Shown one piece after another: positions 40,961 to 48,010 of a DNA stretch of 64,000 nucleotides; position 1 is the first letter of the stretch, and each line of letters opens with the position of its first letter. Source of the DNA: Clostridium pasteurianum DSM 525 = ATCC 6013 (GTDB lineage Bacteria; Bacillota; Clostridia; Clostridiales; Clostridiaceae). The notes below the pieces were generated by a model that saw only the letters and a list, made by a program, of their open reading frames with translations, was not told the DNA's origin and did no database searches. Location: assembly GCF_000807255.1 (NCBI RefSeq), contig NZ_CP009268.1, forward strand, positions 3,688,384 through 3,752,383, read 5' to 3'. A program made the translations under genes and the position numbers.

Positions 40961-41027
40961 GCAAAGCCATCATAATTGGCGACTTATACTACTCCATACA
41001 AATGTCGCCTAAAACATCTGACTTTGC
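40961..41027 (-). promoter_or_regulatory. Nested RNA hairpins in the Cfr-gene leader
   Basis: In the transcript GGCGAC (41009-41004) pairs with GTCGCC (40983-40978), enclosing the leader stop codon. GCAAAGTC (41027-41020) pairs with GGCTTTGC (40968-40961) around it. The leader's last codons form the 5' arms, so a stalled or terminating ribosome would change folding before the Cfr ribosome site at about 40940. Confidence 0.6.
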
Positions 41028-41069
41028 ATAGAGCCTATTATGTGTTACTTGTATATTCGTATTAAACAT
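40989..41069 (-). CDS. 26-aa regulatory leader peptide upstream of the Cfr-family gene
   Basis: The ATG at 41067-41069 begins 13 bases after the ABC-F stop; TAG is at 40989-40991. The peptide starts MFNTNIQVTHNRLYAK and ends VLGDICME. It is the same length as, and about 40% identical to, the leader before the ABC-F gene, sharing TH, L, D and the GDI.ME end. Its last codons overlap the 5' arm of a hairpin. This fits antibiotic-responsive ribosome-mediated attenuation of the downstream gene. Confidence 0.7.
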   Translation of the reverse strand: MFNTNIQVTHNRLYAKSDVLGDICME

Positions 41070-41082
41070 ATTAATCCCATTT

Positions 41083-42567
41083 CTATCCTTTCAATTTTAT
41101 CGTTTTTGTTGCAACATTCTCACAAAATGCAATATCATGCTCAACAAACAAAATTGTCGGTTGATATTCAATTAACAATTTCTCAATCTGCATACGAGAA
41201 ATTACATCGATAAAATTCAATGGTTCATCCCAAATATACAAATGTGCCTGTTCACTCAAACTTTTTGCAATCAATACCTTTTTCTTCTGTCCTCCGCTAA
41301 AATCCTCGATATTCTTTTCAAACTGCTCTCTTGAAAAATCAAGCTTTCTAAGAATCGATTTAAATAAACTTTCTTCAATACAATGTTTTTCTACATACTC
41401 AGATAAGTTACCATGTAAATCTGATGTATCTTGTGAAACATACGAAATGATTAACTGACTATTTTTCCTCACAATTCCATTATGCAAGATGTCTTCTCCA
41501 TAAATTAATTTCAGTATACTTGATTTTCCACTACCATTCTTTCCTTGAATAGAAATTCTTTCACCCTGCTCTATGGTGAAGCTTACTGCTTCACAGACAA
41601 TTCTATCATCATATTGAATTGAAACATCTGTAAGTTCCACAAGCTTTTTATCATGGAAAGTAAGCGGTACTATTTTTAAACTTTCGTTAGATTCAATATT
41701 TTTAAGAAGCTTTGATTTTTCTTCAATCATGTTCTGTTGTCTAGCTTCTGTATTTTTAGCACGCTTCATCATTTTTGCAGCTTTATGTCCAACATATCCT
41801 TTATCTAATTTGCTCCCAGAATTAGTAGTTCCATACTTGCTGCTTTCAACACTATCTGACCATGTAGATGTGCGTTTTGCTGAACTGGAAAGCCGGCTAA
41901 TATCCTTTTTCAATTTTTCGTTTTCTGCTAGTTCAAAACCATCTTGTAATTCTTTGTTTCTCCACCATGAAGAAAAATTTCCTTTCTGTATTTCAATATT
42001 AGTTCTATTAATGGCCAAAATATGGTCAACACAATTATCCAAAAAAGACCTATCATGTGAAATCAGAATAAATCCTTTCTTTCTTTTCAAGTAATTACTT
42101 AGTTTTTTTCTAGCTTCAGCATCCAAATGATTTGTAGGCTCATCAATAAGTAAGAAGGAGTTCTCCTTCAAAAACATAGCAGCTAGCAATGCTTTGGTCT
42201 GCTCTCCTTTAGATAGTGTATAAAATTGTCTATATAAAGCATCATAATCCATATCTAACAATGATAATTCTTTAATTATTTCCCAATCCATTGAATTTGG
42301 ACTGATTTCCCTTATGATATCTATGGTAAAATTTCCTTGTTCCTGCACCTCATAAGGAAAATATTCAAAAGTCACATCAGCTGAAATATTTCCATTATAT
42401 TCGTATTTTCCAAGTAAAAGATTTAAAAAAGTAGTTTTCCCTCTTCCATTTCTTCCCGTAAAGCCCAATTTCCAATCTGTATCAATTTGAAAACTTACAT
42501 TTTCAAAAATATTATCATAACTACCTTCATAGGCAAAGGTTAGGTTTGTAACATTTATTAAAGACAT
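41083..42567 (-). CDS. ABC-F ribosome-protection protein, Lsa-type
   Basis: A 494-aa cytosolic ABC-F ATPase with two nucleotide-binding domains: Walker A GRNGRGKTT (N) and GKNGSGKSS (C), signatures LSKGEQ and FSGGQKKK, and Walker B LIDEPTNHLD and LYIWDEPLNFID. A long charged inter-domain linker reaches the peptidyl-transferase centre in relatives. There are no membrane segments. The N-terminus (MSLINVTNLTFAYEGSYDNI) is very like Lsa, which gives lincosamide, streptogramin A and pleuromutilin resistance. ATG 42565-42567 follows GAGGAGG; the longer frame start is inside the leader. First in an operon with the Cfr-type gene. Confidence 0.92.
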   Translation of the reverse strand: MSLINVTNLTFAYEGSYDNIFENVSFQIDTDWKLGFTGRNGRGKTTFLNLLLGKYEYNGNISADVTFEYFPYEVQEQGNFTIDIIREISPNSMDWEIIKELSLLDMDYDALYRQFYTLSKGEQTKALLAAMFLKENSFLLIDEPTNHLDAEARKKLSNYLKRKKGFILISHDRSFLDNCVDHILAINRTNIEIQKGNFSSWWRNKELQDGFELAENEKLKKDISRLSSSAKRTSTWSDSVESSKYGTTNSGSKLDKGYVGHKAAKMMKRAKNTEARQQNMIEEKSKLLKNIESNESLKIVPLTFHDKKLVELTDVSIQYDDRIVCEAVSFTIEQGERISIQGKNGSGKSSILKLIYGEDILHNGIVRKNSQLIISYVSQDTSDLHGNLSEYVEKHCIEESLFKSILRKLDFSREQFEKNIEDFSGGQKKKVLIAKSLSEQAHLYIWDEPLNFIDVISRMQIEKLLIEYQPTILFVEHDIAFCENVATKTIKLKG

Positions 42568-42601
42568 ATTTTTGTCCTCCTCTGTAATTAATAGTATAAA
42601 T

Positions 42602-42653
42602 AACAAAGTCGGAACAATAGGCGACTTTGTTATTACTCCATATAAATGTCGCC
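42602..42653 (-). promoter_or_regulatory. Mutually exclusive RNA pairings in the ABC-F leader
   Basis: In the transcript segment A GGCGAC (42653-42648, leader codons Gly-Asp) can pair with B GTCGCC (42625-42620). B's other half AACAAAGTCG (42631-42622) pairs perfectly with C CGACTTTGTT (42611-42602). A:B and B:C cannot coexist. A ribosome held near the leader end would mask A and favour B:C. This is the layout of an attenuator; how it changes output is not visible. Confidence 0.65.
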
Positions 42654-42713
42654 TTTAGTATCCGGCTCTATATGGAGATTATCATGTGTTAGCAAAGTGT
42701 CTTTATTTTTCAT
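42633..42713 (-). CDS. 26-aa regulatory leader peptide upstream of the ABC-F gene
   Basis: The AAGGAGG ribosome site precedes ATG 42711-42713; TAA is at 42633-42635. The peptide begins MKNKDTLLTHDNLHIE and ends KGDIYME, homologous in length and ending to the leader before the Cfr-type gene (40989-41069). Its Gly-Asp codons GGC GAC are the 5' arm of a hairpin. It is interpreted as a stalling or termination-sensing leader. Confidence 0.75.
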   Translation of the reverse strand: MKNKDTLLTHDNLHIEPDTKGDIYME

Positions 42714-42717
42714 AATA

Positions 42718-42789
42718 TTAATTATCCTCCTTATTCGAATTATTTATAAAAAATAAGAGCCGCAAGAAATTATTATTCTTACAGCTCAT
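42718..42789 (-). CDS. Possible 23-aa upstream ORF overlapping the first attenuator
   Basis: ATG 42787-42789 lies about 16 bases after the predicted transcription start. The peptide begins MSCKNNNFLRLLFFINN and ends at 42718, five bases before the second leader. It has no clear ribosome site, but it lies exactly across the terminator hairpin, so translation would open it. Confidence 0.4.
   Translation of the reverse strand: MSCKNNNFLRLLFFINNSNKEDN
42757..42787 (-). terminator. Transcription attenuator in the ABC-F 5' leader
   Basis: GAGCTGTAAGAA and TTCTTGCGGCTC (two G-U pairs) are followed by TTATTTTTTATAA in the transcript. It is placed between the promoter and the leader peptide, so read-through must be controlled. 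Confidence 0.75.
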
Positions 42790-42811
42790 AGATATACTAG
42801 TTAAGCTAATC

Positions 42812-42817
42812 ATTATA
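42812..42817 (-). promoter_or_regulatory. Extended -10 promoter of the ABC-F/Cfr operon
   Basis: TGCTATAAT on the minus strand (TATAAT at 42812-42817), with a poor -35. The TG extension compensates. The predicted start is near 42805. Confidence 0.6.
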
Positions 42818-42819
42818 GC

Positions 42820-43167
42820 ATAACACAAGAGTATATATTAAGAGAAAAAAGAATAACTTTCTTGCATAAGTACGACCAAATAAACAGAACACATCCGTTT
42901 ATCTTTTTATCAATTGTACTTTAAAAATTAGCAAGAAAATCAAATCATCTTTTCACCTCAAATTTCAACTTTTTTATATTATACCACTATACGTTGAAAA
43001 AAATCAACAACTACTGAGAAAATTGCATATCCGGCGGCATAAATACATGATCTGCCCGGCCGTGACGAGCGGCAAGGCCTGGTTATATAACAGCCTTTGG
43101 TGGGCTGTTTCGCCATGAAAATGTATGGCGAAGGTAAGGTTGATTAGCATTGCATGCTATGCTTCAT
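42820..43167. other. Intergenic region with a GC-rich remnant
   Basis: No intact gene. The block 43029-43140 is much richer in GC (CGGCCGTGACGAGCGGCAAG) than its surroundings. In one minus frame it reads GETAHQRLLYNQALPLVTAG, looking like a gene fragment of foreign origin that I cannot assign. Confidence 0.4.
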
Positions 43168-43293
43168 TTAAAATTTTTCATAGTTAGCTTTTTTGTGGTC
43201 AATAAGAGCCAACTGTGCTTCAATCTCGTGTTTTTTGGCTGAAAGTATTTCTTCTTGGTTTAAGACGATGTAATATTTGTCTTTCATTTCCAT
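43168..43293 (-). pseudogene. C-terminal tail of a MerR-type regulator
   Basis: A 41-codon frame reads EEILSAKKHEIEAQLALIDH with KKANYEKF after it. This is the coiled dimerisation helix typical of MerR-family proteins, without the DNA-binding part. No ribosome site is present. It is a truncated remnant, possibly once a drug-sensing regulator. Confidence 0.5.
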
Positions 43294-43358
43294 AATTAAT
43301 TAATATAATAATAAAAACTATATCTATCTATAACTTTTGTGGAAAAAACCTTAAAAAG

Positions 43359-43406
43359 CGTTGATATAAGCGAGTTTAAATCTCTGTAAACTCGCTTATA
43401 TCAACG
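43359..43406 (-). terminator. 20-bp perfect-stem terminator after tRNA-Trp
   Basis: CGTTGATATAAGCGAGTTTA and its exact complement flank an 8-base loop; on the minus strand TTTTTAAGG follows. It starts 3 bases past the tRNA CCA end. Confidence 0.85.
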
Positions 43407-43409
43407 TTT

Positions 43410-43484
43410 TGGCAGGGGCAGTAGGATTTGAACCCACAACCAATGGTTTTGGAGACCACTACTCTACCGTTGAGCCATACCCAA
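43410..43484 (-). tRNA. tRNA-Trp (CCA), 5' acceptor strand mismatched
   Basis: 75 bases with encoded CCA. The anticodon loop is CTCCAAA, the T-arm GTGGGTTCAAATCCTAC and the D-arm GCTCAACGGTAGAG. The 3' acceptor strand is TGCCCCT, but the 5' strand reads TTGGGTA, so the first two pairs (normally A-T and G-C) are broken. The gene may be a damaged or recombined copy. Confidence 0.75.
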
Positions 43485-43828
43485 CCGTTTATATAACTAC
43501 ATTGAAGCCTATTTTTCGTTCTAATACTTCAATGGTTCACTCACTCTTTATTAAGTTCTATTATACACTCAAATCTATTTATATTTCAAGTCCTAATTCT
43601 TTACTTTTTACAATATTTAATTTAGATATTTTTCTGTTTATATCTTAAATACTCTAAAAAATAAAGGTAGTATAAAATTTCTACCACCTACGAAAAAATA
43701 GGGCATCAACAATAATTCCCAAAACATTAAAATAAAACCTAGAAATACTGCTTAAGCCAATGTATAATTGTTATATAGATTAATACGGAATTGTGTAACA
43801 CCAAAATTTTAAAATGGGGGATGTTATT

Positions 43829-43996
43829 ATGGGAAAAAATCTTACTCGAGCTTTACATTTTATTGCAGGAATCTTATTTATAATTATATCCATATTAAAC
43901 TTCACCGATAACAAAATTCTGCCAGGAGTTACTTACATTTGTTTGGCTATAACATTTATATCGCTGGGGTTTAGTTGCAAGAAAAGCGATAAATAG
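43829..43996 (+). CDS. Small two-helix membrane protein, 55 aa
   Basis: GGGGGA lies 7 bases before ATG 43829. The protein has two hydrophobic segments (FIAGILFIIISILNF and TYICLAITFISLGF) and a basic tail. It is the only plus-strand gene near the prophage edge, so it may be a host gene or a lysogenic-conversion gene. The family is not recognised. Confidence 0.6.
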   Translation: MGKNLTRALHFIAGILFIIISILNFTDNKILPGVTYICLAITFISLGFSCKKSDK

Positions 43997-44108
43997 TCAT
44001 AATTGAATACTATGTTGTATTCTTCTAAAAAGACGTAACAAGTAAACAGAGAAAATAGGGAATCACATTTCTGTAATACCCCTAAAAATTTCTACATTAA
44101 TATATATA

Positions 44109-44318
44109 TTATTTTACTACTGTATTTGTATCTTCCACCTGTGGTGCATTAAGTATGCCCATTAACACTAATAACTGTAATACAGCATTAATTATTTCAT
44201 TATACTGTGCGTCTACAACTCCAACACCTGTACTATGTAATAAGTATAATACAAATGCTGCTATAGCCACCCAAAAAGTTTTAGACTTAAGATTTTTAAT
44301 TAATATTTGTTTATTCAT
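44109..44318 (-). CDS. Phage holin (phi-LC3-like)
   Basis: A 69-aa small membrane protein that should form pores for release of the endolysin. It starts MNKQILIKNLKSKTFWVAIA, with a first hydrophobic helix (WVAIAAFVLYLL), then AVLQLLVLMGILNAP and an acidic tail, the usual phi-LC3 holin plan. GGGTGG lies before the ATG. It follows the endolysin and a 48-aa gene in the lysis cassette. Confidence 0.8.
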   Translation of the reverse strand: MNKQILIKNLKSKTFWVAIAAFVLYLLHSTGVGVVDAQYNEIINAVLQLLVLMGILNAPQVEDTNTVVK

Positions 44319-44333
44319 TTTCATTACCACCCT

Positions 44334-44480
44334 TTATTTATTATTTCTATATAACTCACACTCTAATTCTTTTTCTGCCAATGCTCTTTGTGTTTCTATA
44401 ACCATGCTTATATATTTTTGCTTTTTTAAATATAGAATTACATTAAAAAAGATAGAAACACCTAAAATTATTTCTATCAT
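44334..44480 (-). CDS. Small membrane protein of the lysis cassette, 48 aa
   Basis: ATG 44478-44480 has TAGGAG upstream. One N-terminal hydrophobic helix (IEIILGVSIFFNVILYL) is followed by a charged coiled segment (ETQRALAEKELECELY). Lying between endolysin and holin, it may be an antiholin or spanin-like helper; this is inferred only from place and shape. Confidence 0.65.
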   Translation of the reverse strand: MIEIILGVSIFFNVILYLKKQKYISMVIETQRALAEKELECELYRNNK

Positions 44481-44491
44481 AATATCATCTC

Positions 44492-45313
44492 CTAAGCTTT
44501 AAACCATCCATGGCGCAAATCATTAAGCAATGTATCAATTGTTTGATTACCTACAATTCCGTCTGCTGAAATGCCCATTATTTTCTGATATCTAACTACT
44601 GCATTATAAGTACCTTGTCCAAAATCCCCATCAATGGAGATTCCCCCTATTAACACACTTAAAATACTCTGCAATAACCTAACTCGAGGGCTATTTTCTC
44701 CCATCCTTATTGGATTCATACTAACACTCCCTTGTATATTATTTATATTTATTTGTTGTGGGGCAAATGCACCATTGTCGAGTGGTTTATAATTACCACC
44801 AATAACATTCAATACACCTTTTGCAATTGCATTGCCTAAAGTTACTGGATTATATATTTTACAATCTTCAGCATTATCGCAGAAGAATGGTTCTATAAGT
44901 ATTGCAGTCATATTAGTATGCTTTGTAACATATAAACTAGGTCTATTTACCCCACGTCTTGTAAATCCTAACTTACATATTTCAGTTAATACAGATTCAC
45001 CATATCTTGCTCCTGCATCACTTGCTATTTCAACTTCAGCTCCATGAACACTTCCATCAAAAGCATTAATATGAAAACATAAATGTAATTGACTGCCACT
45101 TGCATTTGCCTTATTAACTCTATAAGCTAATGATTCATTTAATGATATACCCGATTGAATTGGTGTACAATTTATACATTTATGTCCTGCTTGTTCTAAA
45201 ACTTGAATTGCTACTGGTGCATATCTTCTAATTTCAGCATATTCGTATACAATGCCATTTGCTGAAGTATCAGCACCATTTGCCATATGCCCAAAATCAT
45301 ATGAAATTATCAT
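44492..45313 (-). CDS. N-acetylmuramoyl-L-alanine amidase (endolysin) with peptidoglycan-binding domain
   Basis: A 273-aa lysin that cuts the amide link between MurNAc and the stem peptide. The N-terminal Amidase_3 domain (1-170) has zinc-ligand regions ISYDFGHMANGAD, LHLCFHINAF and IEPFFCDN. The C-terminal PG_binding_1 domain reads GENSPRVRLLQSIL, IDGDFGQGTYNAVVRYQK and ADGIVGNQTI. There is no signal peptide, so it needs the holin. Confidence 0.92.
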   Translation of the reverse strand: MIISYDFGHMANGADTSANGIVYEYAEIRRYAPVAIQVLEQAGHKCINCTPIQSGISLNESLAYRVNKANASGSQLHLCFHINAFDGSVHGAEVEIASDAGARYGESVLTEICKLGFTRRGVNRPSLYVTKHTNMTAILIEPFFCDNAEDCKIYNPVTLGNAIAKGVLNVIGGNYKPLDNGAFAPQQININNIQGSVSMNPIRMGENSPRVRLLQSILSVLIGGISIDGDFGQGTYNAVVRYQKIMGISADGIVGNQTIDTLLNDLRHGWFKA

Positions 45314-45328
45314 TTAAAACACATCTCC

Positions 45329-45553
45329 CTATTTAAAAAATAAAATTTTTACTAATATACCTGCCATCCCTACAAGCACTGCATATAATAATTTACTATT
45401 TTGCTGTATTAAACCATCAATCTTCTCACACAACTGACTTATATTATCATCATGCTTAACATCAGATTTTTCGAGATTATTTATTTTTGTGTCGTGTTCT
45501 TTTATCTTATCGTCATGTTCTAATATTTTTGTTTCAATAACTTCATTATTCAT
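45329..45553 (-). CDS. XhlA-like phage hemolysin/cell-surface protein
   Basis: 74 aa. A coiled coil (EHDDKIKEHDTKINNLEKSD, with further heptads to about 45) and a C-terminal transmembrane helix (LLYAVLVGMAGILVKILFF) are the XhlA plan; these proteins help lysis together with the holin. AGGAGG supports ATG 45551-45553; the longer frame is not needed. Confidence 0.82.
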   Translation of the reverse strand: MNNEVIETKILEHDDKIKEHDTKINNLEKSDVKHDDNISQLCEKIDGLIQQNSKLLYAVLVGMAGILVKILFFK

Positions 45554-45575
45554 ATCACACCTCCTATAAGTAATA

Positions 45576-47540
45576 TCATTTAGTTTGTATAAATGCTTGA
45601 ATATCAACAATTCCTGATACTCTCCCTCTTTGACTACTTGTAATCTCTAAAGTATAAGTTTGTCCAGCTTCACCTATATATTGAGATATTTCTATATCTA
45701 AACTTGAACCATCTGTAAGATTTATACCAGGAATAACAGTATTATTTATTTTTACTTGCACCTCTGCTGGATAAGTATCTTCAAAGATTCCATACTGAAT
45801 TTCATGGGTGTGGTCTGGAATACTAATAGAATGTGTATGATCCATACCATGACTATGAGCAGGAATACTTACATCATGCGTATGTGCTGGTATAGTTACA
45901 CTGTGAGTATGTGATGGAGTAGTAACACTATGGCTATGAGTGCCACTTGATCCCATAGTATATAAATTCTTTCCTGCTGCACTACTTGCTGCATCTACAT
46001 TAAAATCTATCCCATTACCATCTGAATCTGAACAAGTTAAAACACTATGAGATACTGGACTAATGCTCATATCCGATGTAGCATAAAACATAACATGTTT
46101 ATGATCTCCACCTGCTGCACTTGTTTGAGTACTTTGCCCTGCTGAACTTGATGTTTGAGTACTGCTACCTCCTGAACTTGATGTCTGTGTGCTTTGTCCT
46201 CCGCTATCACTTGTAGTTTTTGATGATGACCCAGTAGTAGTTGTAGTCCCACCTCCACCAGCCATACCCTTTTCATAAGCTCTAAACTTCTGACTTTCTA
46301 TAAATAATCTAACCCTATTCACATATAAAATATCTGGAGACAACCAAATAGGAATTTTAATACTATGCGATTCATCCATATTTCCATTAAAAGGTATAGA
46401 ATTTAAAAATGTATTTCCTTGTGGTGCGTTTTGCAAACTAGCAGTTCTCTGTTTTAACTCTGTTATTTGGTCACTCATGCTATTTTTTCTAGTATCTAAA
46501 GTTAATTTAGGATTCTGCGAACTTAATAAATCAGTTTCTTTTTCAATTACTCTAGCATTAACATTGAAATCCATAACACTATTTATTATGTTTGCTGTAT
46601 CTCCAAGGTTTAATTGTTGGTCAATCCCTAGTGTAGATAAATCTAACATATCACATTTTACCGTTACCTTTTCTTGGCAATTTTGGTCTAATAAATTTTG
46701 TCCCCATATCTTTAATGTATTTGCATTTTGTATATCCTTGTTTGTTTCTTGTCCTTCTATAGTTCCGTACTTACTTATTGCTGTAGTATTTTCTAAATAA
46801 TCTAATCCACCATTAACACTTTTTATAGTTAACTGGTTGATTCCTTCACCGTAGCCAAGTGGAATTAGTGTAGTTATTAAATCATTGGGGTCATAATCCT
46901 TTACTAATCTTTTTTGATTATATCCTAGTCTAATCTGAACACCATTGTTATTTCCTATTTGTTGAAGATAATCTAAATATAATACTCCTGCTGTTTCTCT
47001 AACCTGTAAATCTCCACCAAGAATATTATGAAGCTTTGTTATGATTGCATTTAAGGTAGTTTCGTAATTAGTATCAATAGTGATGCTTTGCGTTATTTCC
47101 ACAGTGCCTAGCTGTATTTTTCTGATATCATCTACTTTACTATTATGCTTAGTTAACAAATCAGTTAAAATTTGACTAGGAGTTTGATCTTGATAATGGT
47201 ATCTTCTAGTCCTTGTGTCATTTAAGTATGACATAGCACTTTCACATTCTACATCCTTGATAAACTTCCCATCAGTTTCCATACTGTCTGTGATTGGTAT
47301 TACTCTACCGCTAAATACAACTGAATTATCTCTAGTATCTATAACCTTAACCTTTGTTGACAGTCCAAACACTTTATTATATCCTTCATTCATTTTTGGT
47401 ATAGAAAAAGAGAAGTTATCGGGTAATGACAACTTCTCTTGCAAATTCATTTTAAGTAAATGTGGTGCTTCTTTATTAGCAGTAGGATAATGAATAATTG
47501 TTTCTATGTTGTTATTTATTAAACTTACTTTGTACGTAAT
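45576..47540 (-). CDS. Tail-associated protein / tail endopeptidase with His-rich repeats; probable ATT start
   Basis: The first ATG (47450) gives 624 aa, but the frame stays open for 30 more codons with family-like sequence (TYKVSLINNNIETIIHYPT). It reaches an AGAAGGTGAT ribosome site placed only for an ATT codon at 47538-47540. The N-terminal ~370 aa match the prophage tail endopeptidase/Tal family. Then come Ser/Gly/Gln/Thr repeats (GGQSTQTSSSGG), a string of H-x-H motifs (SHTHSV, PAHTHDV, PAHSHGM, DHTHSI, PDHTHEI) that may bind metal, and a beta-rich tip. It attaches to the tail tip and contacts the host. Confidence 0.75.
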   Translation of the reverse strand: MTYKVSLINNNIETIIHYPTANKEAPHLLKMNLQEKLSLPDNFSFSIPKMNEGYNKVFGLSTKVKVIDTRDNSVVFSGRVIPITDSMETDGKFIKDVECESAMSYLNDTRTRRYHYQDQTPSQILTDLLTKHNSKVDDIRKIQLGTVEITQSITIDTNYETTLNAIITKLHNILGGDLQVRETAGVLYLDYLQQIGNNNGVQIRLGYNQKRLVKDYDPNDLITTLIPLGYGEGINQLTIKSVNGGLDYLENTTAISKYGTIEGQETNKDIQNANTLKIWGQNLLDQNCQEKVTVKCDMLDLSTLGIDQQLNLGDTANIINSVMDFNVNARVIEKETDLLSSQNPKLTLDTRKNSMSDQITELKQRTASLQNAPQGNTFLNSIPFNGNMDESHSIKIPIWLSPDILYVNRVRLFIESQKFRAYEKGMAGGGGTTTTTGSSSKTTSDSGGQSTQTSSSGGSSTQTSSSAGQSTQTSAAGGDHKHVMFYATSDMSISPVSHSVLTCSDSDGNGIDFNVDAASSAAGKNLYTMGSSGTHSHSVTTPSHTHSVTIPAHTHDVSIPAHSHGMDHTHSISIPDHTHEIQYGIFEDTYPAEVQVKINNTVIPGINLTDGSSLDIEISQYIGEAGQTYTLEITSSQRGRVSGIVDIQAFIQTK

Positions 47541-47570
47541 ATCACCTTCTTTCTAATTTTGAGCATGAAA

Positions 47571-47600
47571 AAAGAGCCTTGAATTTCTCCAAAACTCTTT
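47571..47600 (-). terminator. Terminator of the HEPN cassette
   Basis: AAAGAGTTTT and AAGGCTCTTT (G-U pairs included) are followed by TTTTTT on the minus strand. It lies between the cassette's second gene and the tail gene. Confidence 0.7.
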
Positions 47601-47632
47601 ATTTAATAACTATTAATATTTATTATTACTAA

Positions 47633-48010
47633 TTAATCCTTGTGAGATTCTAATAATATTGCATCTTCTATATAAACATTAAAAAAAGTACACTTTTCTA
47701 TACTTACTATACTATTAGTTACATTCATAATCCCATAAATTGCAGACATACTAGAATCCATTGTATTTACTAAATTGATTCTTGATATAATAGAAAAAGC
47801 ATCTTTAGACAAATTTTTATAAAAATATTCAGCTACAAGTTTTGTACCATCATAAGGTGTTAATAAATCCAAGAAATAAGAAGCTAGAAGAAAGGTGTAT
47901 GTATCGTGATCTAAATCTTTAACCAACATAGCCATATTTATTTTGCACTCATCTTCAATAAAAGAAGTAAGAACTTTTCTGATTTCTTCTACCAATGCTT
48001 TCTTATCCAT
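47633..48010 (-). CDS. Unknown protein, partner of HEPN protein in prophage cassette
   Basis: 125 aa, acidic and helical, with no signal or membrane segment. It begins MDKKALVEEIRKVLTSFIED. Its ATG lies 22 bases inside the HEPN gene, with TAGGAGGTG before it, so the two are coupled. I recognise no family. Co-transcription with a HEPN protein, its own promoter and its own terminator suggest a toxin-antitoxin or phage-defence pair; this is inferred from context only. Confidence 0.7.
   Translation of the reverse strand: MDKKALVEEIRKVLTSFIEDECKINMAMLVKDLDHDTYTFLLASYFLDLLTPYDGTKLVAEYFYKNLSKDAFSIISRINLVNTMDSSMSAIYGIMNVTNSIVSIEKCTFFNVYIEDAILLESHKD

Larger units (their letters stand above)
37362..43484. 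mobile_element. Probable relic of a ~6-kb integrative element at tRNA-Trp
   Basis: It is bounded by the degenerate 3'-tRNA copy and tRNA-Trp. It contains a histidine phosphatase, a Cys-rich four-helix protein, an IS4 fragment, the Cfr-like and ABC-F resistance operon and a MerR tail. No integrase is visible, so mobility is lost or was provided in trans. Boundaries are inferred. Confidence 0.4.

Noticed and set aside
43410-43484. tRNA-Trp as the attachment site of the large prophage
   Set aside because: The prophage lies on the 5' side of the tRNA, whereas integration normally uses the 3' half and leaves the element beyond the CCA end. The 6-kb island on the other side fits better. The prophage's own att site was not found.
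45834-46220. Short repeats in the tail gene as a CRISPR array
   Set aside because: The repeats are in frame, unequal in length and encode H-x-H and Ser/Gln/Thr motifs; no constant repeat-spacer pattern.
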